Counted from the first letter of the stretch, positions 38,141-49,813 are shown. The stretch is 64,000 nucleotides of DNA from Megaustenia siamemsis (GCA_032433765.1 JAVIAB010000041.1:82459928-82523927), one strand, 5' to 3'. Notes: generated by a model from the letters alone, not told the origin. A program made the numbers and translations.

Positions 38141-41100
38141 TGGTGGGATGATGAATGGTTGTAGTCATTGACTGAATGATGAATGGTTGTAGTCATTGAC
38201 TGAATGATGAATGGTTGTAGTCATTGACTGAATGATGAATGGTTGTAGTCATTGACTGGATGATGAATGGTTGTAGTCATTGACTGAATGATGAATGGTT
38301 GTAGTCATTGGTGGGATGATGAATGGTTGTAGTCATTGACTGAATGATGAAGGGTTGTAGTCATTGGTGGGATGATGAATGGTTGTAGTCATTGACTGAA
38401 TGATGAATGGTTGTAGTCATTGGTGGGATGATGAATGGTTGTAGTCATTGACTGAATGATGAAGGGTTGTAGTCATTGACTGAATGATGAATGGTTGTAG
38501 TCATTGACTGAATGATGAATGGTTGTAGTCATTGACTGAATGATGAATGGTTGTAGTCATTGACTGGATGATGAAGGGTTGTAGTCATTGACTGGATGAT
38601 GAAGGGTTGTAGTCATTGGTGGGATGATGAATGGTTGTAGTCATTGACTGAATGATGAATGGTTGTAGTCATTGACTGAATGATGAATGGTTGTAGTCAT
38701 TGACTGAATGATGAAGGGTTGTAGTCATTGACTGAATGATGAATGGTTGTAGTCATTGACTGAATGATGAATGGTTGTAGTCATTGACTGGATGATGAAT
38801 GGTTGTAGTCATTGACTGAATGATGAATGGTTGTAGTCATTGACTGGATGATGAATGGTTGTAGTCATTGACTGAATGATGAATGGTTGTAGTCATTGAC
38901 TGAATGATGAATGGTTGTAGTCATTGACTGAATGATGAATGGTTGTAGTCATTGGTGGGATGATGAATGGTTGTAGTCATTGACTGAATGATGAATGGTT
39001 GTAGTCATTGACTGAATGATGAAGGGTTGTAGTCATTGACTGAATGATGAAGGGTTGTAGTCATTGACTGAATGATGAATGGTTGTAGTCATTGGTGGGA
39101 TGATGAATGGTTGTAGTCATTGACTGAATGATGAATGGTTGTAGTCATTGACTGAATGATGAATGGTTGTAGTCATTGACTGAATGATGAATGGTTGTAG
39201 TCATTGGTGGGATGATGAATGGTTGTAGTCATTGGTGGGATGATGAATGGTTGTAGTCATTGACTGAATGATGAAGGGTTGTAGTCATTGACTGAATGAT
39301 GAATGGTTGTAGTCATTGGTGGGATGATGAATGGTTGTAGTCATTGACTGGATGATGAATGGTTGTAGTCATTGGTGGGATGATGAATGGTTGTAGTCAT
39401 TGACTGAATGATGAATGGTTGTAGTCATTGACTGAATGATGAATGGTTGTAGTCATTGGTGGGATGATGAATGGTTGTAGTCATTGGCTGGATGATGAAT
39501 GGTTGTAGTCATTGACTGAATGATGAATGGTTGTAGTCATTGGTGGGATGATGAATGGTTGTAGTCATTGACTGAATGATGAATGGTTGTAGTCATTGAC
39601 TGAATGATGAATGGTTGTAGTCATTGACTGAATGATGAATGGTTGTAGTCATTGACTGGATGATGAATGGTTGTAGTCATTGACTGAATGATGAATGGTT
39701 GTAGTCATTGGTGGGATGATGAATGGTTGTAGTCATTGACTGAATGATGAATGGTTGTAGTCATTGACTGAATGATGAAGGGTTGTAGTCATTGACTGAA
39801 TGATGAATGGTTGTAGTCATTGACTGGATGATGAAGGGTTGTAGTCATTGACTGAATGATGAATGGTTGTAGTCATTGACTGAATGATGAATGGTTGTAG
39901 TCATTGACTGAATGATGATGAAGGTTGTAGTCATTGACTGAATGATGAATGGTTGTAGTCATTGACTGAATGATGAAGGGTTGTAGTCATTGACTGGATG
40001 ATGAATGGTTGTAGTCATTGACTGAATGATGAAGGGTTGTAGTCATTGACTGAATGATGAATGGTTGTAGTCATTGACTGAATGATGAATGGTTGTAGTC
40101 ATTGACTGAATGATGAATGGTTGTAGTCATTGACTGAATGATGAATGGTTGTAGTCATTGACTGAATGATGAATGGTTGTAGTCATTGACTGAATGATGA
40201 ATGGTTGTAGTCATTGACTGGATGATGAAGGGTTGTAGTCATTGGTGGGATGATGAATGGTTGTAGTCATTGACTGAATGATGAATGGTTGTAGTCATTG
40301 ACTGAATGATGAATGGTTGTAGTCATTGACTGGATGATGAATGGTTGTAGTCATTGACTGAATGATGAATGGTTGTAGTCATTGACTGAATGATGAATGG
40401 TTGTAGTCATTGACTGAATGATGAATGGTTGTAGTCATTGGTGGGATGATGAATGGTTGTAGTCATTGACTGAATGATGAATGGTTGTAGTCATTGACTG
40501 GATGATGAAGGGTTGTAGTCATTGGTGGGATGATGAATGGTTGTAGTCATTGGTGGGATGATGAATGGTTGTAGTCATTGACTGAATGATGAATGGTTGT
40601 AGTCATTGGTGGGATGATGAATGGTTGTAGTCATTGGTGGGATGATGAATGGTTGTAGTCATTGACTGAATGATGAATGGTTGTAGTCATTGACTGAATG
40701 ATGAATGGTTGTAGTCATTGACTGGATGATGAATGGTTGTAGTCATTGGTGGGATGATGAATGGTTGTAGTCATTGACTGGATGATGAATGGTTGTAGTC
40801 ATTGGTGGGATGATGAATGGTTGTAGTCATTGACTGGATGATGAATGGTTGTAGTCATTGACTGAATGATGAATGGTTGTAGTCATTGACTGAATGATGA
40901 ATGGTTGTAGTCATTGACTGAATGATGAATGGTTGTAGTCATTGACTGAATGATGAATGGTTGTAGTCATTGACTGAATGATGAATGGTTGTAGTCATTG
41001 ACTGAATGATGAATGGTTGTAGTCATTGACTGAATGATGAATGGTTGTAGTCATTGGTGGGATGATGAATGGTTGTAGTCATTGACTGAATGATGAATGG

Positions 41101-44100
41101 TTGTAGTCATTGACTGGATGATGAAGGGTTGTAGTCATTGGTGGGATGATGAATGGTTGTAGTCATTGGTGGGATGATGAATGGTTGTAGTCATTGACTG
41201 AATGATGAATGGTTGTAGTCATTGACTGAATGATGAATGGTTGTAGTCATTGGTGGGATGATGAATGGTTGTAGTCATTGACTGGATGATGAATGGTTGT
41301 AGTCATTGACTGAATGATGAATGGTTGTAGTCATTGACTGAATGATGAATGGTTGTAGTCATTGACTGAATGATGAATGGTTGTAGTCATTGACTGAATG
41401 ATGAAGGGTTGTAGTCATTGACTGAATGATGAATGGTTGTAGTCATTGACTGGATGATGAATGGTTGTAGTCATTGACTGAATGATGAATGGTTGTAGTC
41501 ATTGACTGAATGATGAATGGTTGTAGTCATTGACTGAATGATGAATGGTTGTAGTCATTGGTGGGATGATGAATGGTTGTAGTCATTGACTGAATGATGA
41601 ATGGTTGTAGTCATTGGTGGGATGATGAATGGTTGTAGTCATTGACTGAATGATGAATGGTTGTAGTCATTGGTGGGATGATGAATGGTTGTAGTCATTG
41701 GTGGGATGATGAATGGTTGTAGTCATTGGTGGGATGATGAATGGTTGTAGTCATTGACTGAATGATGAATGGTTGTAGTCATTGGTGGGATGATGAATGG
41801 TTGTAGTCATTGGTGGGATGATGAATGGTTGTAGTCATTGGTGGGATGATGAATGGTTGTAGTCATTGACTGAATGATGAATGGTTGTAGTCATTGACTG
41901 AATGATGAATGGTTGTAGTCATTGACTGAATGATGAATGGTTGTAGTCATTGACTGAATGATGAATGGTTGTAGTCATTGACTGAATGATGAATGGTTGT
42001 AGTCATTGACTGAATGATGAATGGTTGTAGTCATTGACTGAATGATGAATGGTTGTAGTCATTGACTGAATGATGAATGGTTGTAGTCATTGACTGAATG
42101 ATGAATGGTTGTAGTCATTGACTGAATGATGAATGGTTGTAGTCATTGACTGAATGATGAATGGTTGTAGTCATTGGTGGGATGATGAATGGTTGTAGTC
42201 ATTGACTGAATGATGAATGGTTGTAGTCATTGACTGAATGATGAATGGTTGTAGTCATTGGTGGGATGATGAATGGTTGTAGTCATTGACTGAATGATGA
42301 ATGGTTGTAGTCATTGACTGAATGATGAATGGTTGTAGTCATTGACTGAATGATGAATGGTTGTAGTCATTGACTGAATGATGAATGGTTGTAGTCATTG
42401 ACTGAATGATGAATGGTTGTAGTCATTGACTGAATGATGAATGGTTGTAGTCATTGACTGAATGATGAATGGTTGTAGTCATTGACTGAATGATGAATGG
42501 TTGTAGTCATTGACTGAATGATGAATGGTTGTAGTCATTGGTGGGATGATGAATGGTTGTAGTCATTGACTGAATGATGAATGGTTGTAGTCATTGACTG
42601 AATGATGAATGGTTGTAGTCATTGACTGAATGATGAATGGTTGTAGTCATTGACTGAATGATGAATGGTTGTAGTCATTGACTGAATGATGAATGGTTGT
42701 AGTCATTGGTGGGATGATGAATGGTTGTAGTCATTGGTGGGATGATGAATGGTTGTAGTCATTGGTGGGATGATGAATGGTTGTAGTCATTGACTGAATG
42801 ATGAATGGTTGTAGTCATTGACTGAATGATGAATGGTTGTAGTCATTGACTGAATGATGAAGGGTTGTAGTCATTGACTGGATGATGAAGGGTTGTAGTC
42901 ATTGACTGAATGATGAATGGTTGTAGTCATTGACTGAATGATGAATGGTTGTAGTCATTGACTGAATGATGAATGGTTGTAGTCATTGACTGAATGATGA
43001 ATGGTTGTAGTCATTGACTGAATGATGAAGGGTTGTAGTCATTGACTGGATGATGAAGGGTTGTAGTCATTGACTGAATGATGAATGGTTGTAGTCATTG
43101 ACTGAATGATGAATGGTTGTAGTCATTGACTGGATGATGAATGGTTGTAGTCATTGACTGGATGATGAAGGGTTGTAGTCATTGACTGAATGATGAATGG
43201 TTGTAGTCATTGACTGGATGATGAATGGTTGTAGTCATTGACTGGATGATGAATGGTTGTAGTCATTGACTGGATGATGAATGGTTGTAGTCATTGACTG
43301 GATGATGAATGGTTGTAGTCATTGACTGGATGATGAATGGTTGTAGTCATTGACTGGATGATGAATGGTTGTAGTCATTGGTGGGATGATGAATGGTTGT
43401 AGTCATTGACTGGATGATGAATGGTTGTAGTCATTGACTGGATGATGAATGGTTGTAGTCATTGACTGAATGATGAATGGTTGTAGTCATTGGTGGGATG
43501 ATGAATGGTTGTAGTCATTGGTGGGATGATGAATGGTTGTAGTCATTGACTGGATGATGAATGGTTGTAGTCATTGACTGGATGATGAATGGTTGTAGTC
43601 ATTGGTGGGATGATGAATGGTTGTAGTCATTGACTGGATGATGAATGGTTGTAGTCATTGACTGGATGATGAATGGTTGTAGTCATTGACTGAATGATGA
43701 AGGGTTGTAGTCATTGACTGGATGATGAATGGTTGTAGTCATTGACTGGATGATGAATGGTTGTAGTCATTGACTGGATGATGAATGGTTGTAGTCATTG
43801 ACTGGATGATGAATGGTTGTAGTCATTGACTGAATGATGAATGGTTGTAGTCATTGACTGGATGATGAATGGTTGTAGTCATTGACTGAATGATGAATGG
43901 TTGTAGTCATTGACTGGATGATGAATGGTTGTAGTCATTGGTGGGATGATGAATGGTTGTAGTCATTGACTGAATGATGAATGGTTGTAGTCATTGGTGG
44001 GATGATGAATGGTTGTAGTCATTGACTGAATGATGAATGGTTGTAGTCATTGACTGGATGATGAATGGTTGTAGTCATTGGTGGGATGATGAATGGTTGT

Positions 44101-45013
44101 AGTCATTGACTGAATGATGAATGGTTGTAGTCATTGACTGAATGATGAAGGGTTGTAGTCATTGACTGGATGATGAAGGGTTGTAGTCATTGACTGAATG
44201 ATGAAGGGTTGTAGTCATTGACTGAATGATGAAGGGTTGTAGTCATTGACTGAATGATGAATGGTTGTAGTCATTGACTGAATGATGAATGGTTGTAGTC
44301 ATTGACTGAATGATGAATGGTTGTAGTCATTGACTGAATGATGAATGGTTGTAGTCATTGACTGAATGATGAATGGTTGTAGTCATTGACTGAATGATGA
44401 ATGGTTGTAGTCATTGACTGAATGATGAATGGTTGTAGTCATTGACTGAATGATGAATGGTTGTAGTCATTGACTGAATGATGAATGGTTGTAGTCATTG
44501 ACTGAATGATGAAGGGTTGTAGTCATTGACTGGATGATGAAGGGTTGTAGTCATTGACTGAATGATGAATGGTTGTAGTCATTGACTGAATGATGAATGG
44601 TTGTAGTCATTGACTGAATGATGAATGGTTGTAGTCATTGACTGAATGATGAATGGTTGTAGTCATTGACTGAATGATGAATGGTTGTAGTCATTGACTG
44701 AATGATGAATGGTTGTAGTCATTGACTGAATGATGAATGGTTGTAGTCATTGACTGAATGATGAATGGTTGTAGTCATTGACTGAATGATGAATGGTTGT
44801 AGTCATTGGTGGGATGATGAATGGTTGTAGTCATTGACTGAATGATGAATGGTTGTAGTCATTGGTGGGATGATGAATGGTTGTAGTCATTGACTGAATG
44901 ATGAATGGTTGTAGTCATTGGTGGGATGATGAATGGTTGTAGTCATTGGTGGGATGATGAATGGTTGTAGTCATTGACTGAATGATGAATGGTTGTAGTC
45001 ATTGGGTGGATGT

Positions 45014-46838
45014 GAGTGTAACTAGTGAGTGCAGCAGGTAGAAGCTGGACCACCAAGTAGTGAGTGCAGCAGGTAGAAGCTGGACCACCAAGTAGTGAGT
45101 GCAGCAGGTAGAAGCTGGACCACCAAGTAGTGAGTGTAACAGGTACAAGCTGGACCACCAACTAGTGAGTGTAGCAGGTAGAAGCTGGACCACCAAGTAG
45201 TGAGTGCAGCAGGTAGAAGCTGGACCACCAAGTAGTGAGTGTAACAGGTACAAGCTGGACCACCAACTAGTGAGTGTAGCAGGTAGAAGCTGGACCACCA
45301 AGTAGTGAGTGTAGCAGGTACAAGCTGGACCACCAAGTAGTGAGTGCAGCAGGTAGAAGCTGGCCCACCAAGTAGTGAGTGCAGCAGGTACAAGCTGGAC
45401 CACCAAGTAGTGAGTGCAGCAGGTAGAAGCTGGCCCACCAACTAGTGAGTGCAGCAGGTAGAAGCTGGCCCACCAACTAGTGAGTGTAACAGGTAGAAGC
45501 TGGACCACCAAGTAGTGAGTGTAACAGGTACAAGCTGGCCCACCAACTAGTGAGTGCAGCAGGTAGAAGCTGGCCCACCAACTAGTGAGTGTAACAGGTA
45601 GAAGCTGGACCACCAAGTAGTGAGTGCAGCAGGTAGAAGCTGGACCACCAAGTAGTGAGTGCAGCAGGTACAAGCTGGACCACCAAGTAGTGAGTGTAAC
45701 AGGTAGAAGCTGGACCACCAAGTAGTGAGTGTAGCAGGTAGAAGCTGGACCACCAAGTAGTGAGTGTAGCAGGTAGAAGCTGGACCACCAAGTAGTGAGT
45801 GTAGCAGGTAGAAGCTGGACCACCAAGTAGTGAGTGTAACAGGTAGAAGCTGGACCACCAAGTAGTGAGTGTAACAGGTAGAAGCTGGCCCACCAAGTAG
45901 TGAGTGTAGCAGGTAGAAGCTGGACCACCAAGTAGTGAGTGTAGCAGGTAGAAGCTGGACCACCAAGTAGTGAGTGTAACAGGTAGAAGCTGGACCACCA
46001 AGTAGTGAGTGTAGCAGGTAGAAGCTGGCCCACCAAGTAGTGAGTGTAGCAGGTAGAAGCTGGCCCACCAAGTAGTGAGTGTAGCAGGTAGAAGCTGGCC
46101 CACCAAGTAGTGAGTGTAACAGGTACAAGCTGGCCCACCAACTAGTGAGTGCAGCAGGTAGAAGCTGGCCCACCAACTAGTGAGTGTAACAGGTAGAAGC
46201 TGGACCACCAAGTAGTGAGTGTAACAGGTAGAAGCTGGACCACCAAGTAGTGAGTGTAGCAGGTAGAAGCTGGCCCACCAACTAGTGAGTGTAACAGGTA
46301 CAAGCTGGCCACCAAGTAGTGAGTGTAACAGGTAGAAGCTGGACCACCAAGTAGTGAGTGTAGCAGGTAGAAGCTGGACCACCAAGTAGTGAGTGTAGCA
46401 GGTAGAAGCTGGACCACCAAGTAGTGAGTGTAGCAGGTAGAAGCTGGACCACCAAGTAGTGAGTGTAGCAGGTAGAAGCTGGACCACCAAGTAGTGAGTG
46501 TAACAGGTAGAAGCTGGACCACCAAGTAGTGAGTGTAGCAGGTAGAAGCTGGACCACCAAGTAGTGAGTGTAACAGGTAGAAGCTGGACCACCAAGTAGT
46601 GAGTGTAGCAGGTAGAAGCTGGACCACCAAGTAGTGAGTGTAACAGGTAGAAGCTGGACCACCAAGTAGTGAGTGTAGCAGGTAGAAGCTGGACCACCAA
46701 GTAGTGAGTGTAGCAGGTAGAAGCTGGCCCACCAAGTAGTGAGTGTAGCAGGTAGAAGCTGGACCACCAAGTAGTGAGTGTAACAGGTACAAGCTGGCCC
46801 ACCAACTAGTGAGTGTAACAGGTAGAAGCTGGACCACC
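45014..46838. repeat. 35-bp satellite, about 52 copies
   Basis: The unit AAGTAGTGAGTGTAGCAGGT plus AGAAGCTGGACCACC varies at five places: AAG/ACT, GTAGC/GCAGC/GTAAC, GGTAGA/GGTACA, GGACC/GGCCC, and a 1-bp loss at about 46,310. The consensus has no stop codon in any minus-strand frame, which explains overlapping open frames of up to 407 codons. The CTAGTT variant, seen on the minus strand, is the main source of stops. The array starts directly where the 28-bp satellite ends. Confidence 0.98.
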
Positions 46839-47235
46839 AATAGACGATCAGACAATAAAAACATAAATTGAATAAGAGACTAATAAACGAACAACAAGAA
46901 GACACAACTTACAGTCCTCTTCCTAAGCTACTAATAGGAGATGACTGCCCTGGCCTGCAAGTTGATGTAGAGGACTGGGGTTCTCTGCTGGAGGTCTGGC
47001 TGTAGTACTGATGGTCACAGCTGCATAGGATGATGATATATGTATTACTTGATGTGACAAGAAAAACTAGTAAACATTGAAGAAATGGCACTCAGACAAG
47101 TCAACAATCAACATAAATACAGCACAAACATCAAAGGAACTTTCTTTTTGTATAGAAAAAATGTTAGTGGAAAAACATTCATGGACAAAACAACTAGACA
47201 TGTTGGGCATCACTTCTACAGCAACAAGCAAGAGG
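46839..47235. other. Unique spacer containing a candidate exon
   Basis: Single-copy sequence between the 35-bp and 52-bp arrays. It holds the minus-strand exon candidate at 46,913-47,020. Nothing else is recognised. Confidence 0.5.
46913..47020 (-). CDS. Candidate exon of an unrecognised minus-strand gene
   Basis: On the minus strand a 108-bp segment lies between an acceptor (CATCATCCTATGCAG) and a strong donor (GTAAGTTGTG, starting at 46,912). One frame is open throughout, with phase 2 at both ends. Its product is serine-, glutamine- and proline-rich, with segments CDHQYYSQTSSREPQSS and SSPISSLGRG, and suggests a disordered region. The phase does not fit the end of the exon candidate at 49,347-49,471 (phase 1). 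Either an exon between them was missed or they are not joined. In the frame that would fit, a stop occurs near the 3' end. I do not recognise the family. Confidence 0.35.
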
Positions 47236-48800
47236 ATCAATGTAGTCTATAGCTGGTTGTTGTATGATACAGCATCAAAGAATAGATCAGTGTAGAGTCT
47301 ATAGCTGGTTGTTGTATGATATAGCATCAAAGAATAGATCAGTGTAGAGTATATAGCTAGTTGTATTATATAGCTTCAAAGAATAGATCAGTGTAGAGTA
47401 TATAGCTGAGTGTTGTATTATATAGCATCAAAGAATAGATCAGTGTAGAGTCTATAGCTGAGTGTTGTATTATATAGCATCAAAGAATAGATCAGTGTAG
47501 AGTCTATAGCTGGTTGTTGTATGATATAGCATCAAAGAATAGATCAGTGTAGAGTATATAGCTAGTTGTATTATATAGCTTCAAAGAATAGATCAGTGTA
47601 GAGTATATAGCTAGTTGTATTATATAGCTTCAAAGAATAGATCAGTGTAGAGTATATAGCTGAGTGTTGTATTATATAGCATCAAAGAATAGATCAGTGT
47701 AGAGTCTATAGCTGAGTGTTGTATTATATAGCATCAAAGAATAGATCAGTGTAGAGTCTATAGCTGGTTGTTGTATGATATAGCATCAAAGAATAGATCA
47801 GTGTAGAGTATATAGCTAGTTGTATTATATAGCTTCAAAGAATAGATCAGTGTAGAGTATATAGCTGAGTGTTGTATTATATAGCATCAAAGAATAGATC
47901 AGTGTAGAGTCTATAGCTGAGTGTTGTATTATATAGCATCAAAGAATAGATCAGTGTAGAGTATATAGCTGAGTGTTGTATTATATAGCATCAAAGAATA
48001 GATCAGTGTAGAGTCTATAGCTGAGTGTTGTATTATATAGCATCAAAGAATAGATCAGTGTAGAGTCTATAGCTGAGTGTTGTATTATATAGCATCAAAG
48101 AATAGATCAGTGTAGAGTATATAGCTGAGTGTTGTATTATATAGCATCAAAGAATAGATCAGTGTAGAGTCTATAGCTGAGTGTTGTATTATATAGCATC
48201 AAAGAATAGATCAGTGTAGAGTCTATAGCTGAGTGTTGTATTATATAGCATCAAAGAATAGATCAGTGTAGAGTATATAGCTGAGTGTTGTATTATATAG
48301 CATCAAAGAATAGATCAGTGTAGAGTCTATAGCTGAGTGTTGTATTATATAGCATCAAAGAATAGATCAGTGTAGAGTATATAGCTGAGTGTTGTATTAT
48401 ATAGCATCAAAGAATAGATCAGTGTAGAGTCTATAGCTGGTTGTTGTATTATATAGCATCAAAGAATAGATCAGTGTAGAGTATATAGCTGGTTGTTGTA
48501 TTATATAGCATCAAAGAATAGATCAGTGTAGAGTCTATAGCTGGTTGTTGTATTATATAGCATCAAAGAATAGATCAGTGTAGAGTCTATAGCTGAGTGT
48601 TGTATTATATAGCATCAAAGAATAGATCAGTGTAGAGTATATAGCTGGTTGTTGTATTATATAGCATCAAAGAATAGATCAGTGTAGAGTCTATAGCTGG
48701 TTGTTGTATTATATAGCATCAAAGAATAGATCAGTGTAGAGTCTATAGCTGGTTGTTGTATTATATAGCATCAAAGAATAGATCAGTGTAGAGTCTACAG
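47236..48800. repeat. 52-bp satellite with shorter variants, about 30 copies
   Basis: The unit is AGCATCAAAGAATAGATCAG, TGTAGAGTCTATAGCTGAGT, GTTGTATTATAT. Variants are GTCTATAG/GTATATAG and GAGTGTTG/GGTTGTTG. A shorter form reads AGCTAGTTGTATTATATAGCT. The short form occurs only in the left half (to about 47,840), while the right half is homogeneous 52-bp units. Confidence 0.97.
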
Positions 48801-49000
48801 CTAGTTGTTTCTTGATGTGCTAGCTATGGGATGTTGTGTTATATGGCTACAATGTTCTGCCCATCAAAGTCTGGTGCCATCACTCAAGTATCAACATTAT
48901 ACAGCCATCAAAGAATTCACAGAGGTCATCATCTCTTCCCCACCCTCAGTAATGAAACAGATGTGTACTCACATATTGGATATAAGCTAAAACTTGATGC
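48801..49000. other. Short unique spacer
   Basis: Single-copy sequence between the 52-bp array and a 38-bp repeat. A 61-codon plus-strand frame here has no recognisable features. Confidence 0.4.
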
Positions 49001-49155
49001 CAATGTTAAACATAGCATTACAAGTTGCTCCTGCATACCAATGTTAAACATAGCATTACAAGTTGCTCCGGCATACCAATGTTAAACATAGCATTTACAA
49101 GCTACACCTCCGTACCAACATCAAACATAGCATTACAAGCTACACCTCCGTACCA
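49000..49155. repeat. 38-bp tandem repeat, about 4 copies
   Basis: The unit AATGTTAAACATAGCATTAC plus AAGTTGCTCCTGCATACC recurs from about 49,002. The last two copies have diverged to AAGCTACACCTCCGTACC and AACATCAAACATAG. Confidence 0.85.
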
Positions 49156-49157
49156 AC

Positions 49158-49236
49158 CAGGACAATCTATGTTAAAGGAGAGATGGAGTGAATGAGATAG
49201 GACAACTATGTTAAAGGAGAGATGGAGTGAATGATG
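49158..49236. repeat. 40-bp repeat, 2 copies
   Basis: AGGACAATCTATGTTAAAGG plus AGAGATGGAGTGAATGA is present twice. The second copy has lost one base (ACTATG for ATCTATG) near its start. Confidence 0.85.
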
Positions 49237-49346
49237 TACAATAAGAGAGTTGTTTAGAGTGAGAGAATAAATAATGATCTTGAAGGTCAATCGAAGCAGC
49301 CATACAATGCCAATAACATGTCCACTAAATGATGCATGAGACTTAC

Positions 49347-49471
49347 CCGGCCTCCCTCGACCCCTCCCTAGACAAAAGAGATCACTGCTGAACATGTTCT
49401 GTGGGCCAGCCCTAGGACAATGTTTGCTGCCAGACATTGATAAGGATGATAACTCTGCCGCCTTCCCGTAA
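49347..49471 (-). CDS. Candidate exon of an unrecognised minus-strand gene
   Basis: A 125-bp minus-strand segment lies between an acceptor (GGTTGCCTGCTAG) and a strong donor (CCGG followed by GTAAGTCTC). It is open in the phase that begins with one leftover base. The product contains YGKAAELSSLSMSGS, FSSDLFCLG and a basic glycine run RGRGRP. The start phase (needs two bases from upstream) fits the end of the candidate exon at 61,663-61,711, which leaves CA, so the two could be joined across an intron holding both retrotransposons. The open frame extends further on both sides, so the borders rest on splice-site sequence only. I do not recognise the family. Confidence 0.35.
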
Positions 49472-49534
49472 CTAGCAGGCAACCGCAAGCAGCTCCATCT
49501 GTCCATACAACTCAAGAAAATTGGAGATTCCAAC

Positions 49535-49740
49535 TATAAATACATCTAATTGATCATTCCATCAATAAATACATCTAATTGATCATTTCAACTATACATA
49601 TATCTAATTGATCATTCCAACTATAAATACATCTAATTGATCATTCCATCAATAAATACATCTAATTGATCATTTCAACTATACATATATCTAATTGATC
49701 ATTCCATCAATAAATACATCTAATAGATCATTCCAACTAT
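49535..49740. repeat. 30-bp satellite, segment 1
   Basis: The unit CAACTATAAATACATCTAAT plus TGATCATTCC repeats, with the variants CATCAATAAATAC and TACATATAT. The array is cut at 49,740 by the retrotransposon and resumes at 53,807. Confidence 0.95.
49731..49740. repeat. Target-site duplication, left copy (element 49,741-53,806)
   Basis: TTCCAACTAT immediately precedes the element and is found again at 53,807-53,816 immediately after it. Without duplication, the 30-bp satellite phase would continue with AAATAC after the element; it restarts 10 bases earlier. Confidence 0.7.
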
Positions 49741-49813
49741 CCCCATCAAGGCCAGCTCCTTGTCGTGGGGATGGGGCTTAACAGTCACCAGGGACTGAAA
49801 ACCAAGACTGGCC
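49741..49813 (+). ncRNA. Predicted HDV-like self-cleaving ribozyme at the element's 5' end
   Basis: The first 73 bases can form a nested double pseudoknot. P1 is CCCCATC (49,741-49,747) with GATGGGG (49,770-49,776), seven Watson-Crick pairs. P2 is GGCCAG (49,750-49,755) with CTGGCC (49,808-49,813), six pairs. P3 is TCC (49,757-49,759) with GGG (49,767-49,769), including one wobble, closing a 7-base loop TTGTCGT. P4 is CAGTC (49,782-49,786) with GACTG (49,793-49,797). The J4/2 strand contains CCAAGA (49,802-49,807), giving a cytosine followed by AA as in known HDV-like catalytic strands. Cleavage would be 5' of base 49,741, exactly the insertion junction. In R2 and other non-LTR families such ribozymes release the 5' end of the RNA. 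The weak point is that a convincing P1.1 pairing is not obvious. Confidence 0.65.

Larger units (their letters stand above)
8620..45013. repeat. Very long 28-bp satellite array, about 1,300 monomers
   Basis: The consensus monomer is GATGAATGGTTGTAGTCATT followed by GACTGAAT. Four main variants of the last eight bases are interspersed: GACTGAAT, GACTGGAT, GGTGGGAT and GGGTGGAT. A second variable site is GAATGG versus GAAGGG, with rarer GAAGGT and GAAAGG. The left edge, to about 10,400, is mostly GGTGGGAT or GGGTGGAT; from about 10,420 GACTGAAT dominates. Indels are very few, for example minus 1 at 25,270, minus 2 at 27,496, minus 1 at 27,562, minus 1 at 31,201, minus 1 at 31,424 and plus 2 at 39,918. 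Open frames inside it, including an identical 75-codon minus-strand frame seen four times, reflect periodicity. No unique spacer interrupts the array. Confidence 0.99.

Noticed and set aside
8620..45013. CRISPR-like array
   Set aside because: The repeats are contiguous 28-bp units with no unique spacers, and no cas genes or prokaryotic context exist.
44943..46905. Large minus-strand proteins of 139-407 codons rich in Trp, Leu and Cys
   Set aside because: All three frames of the 35-bp repeat are open at once, so the frames are a by-product of a stop-free unit.
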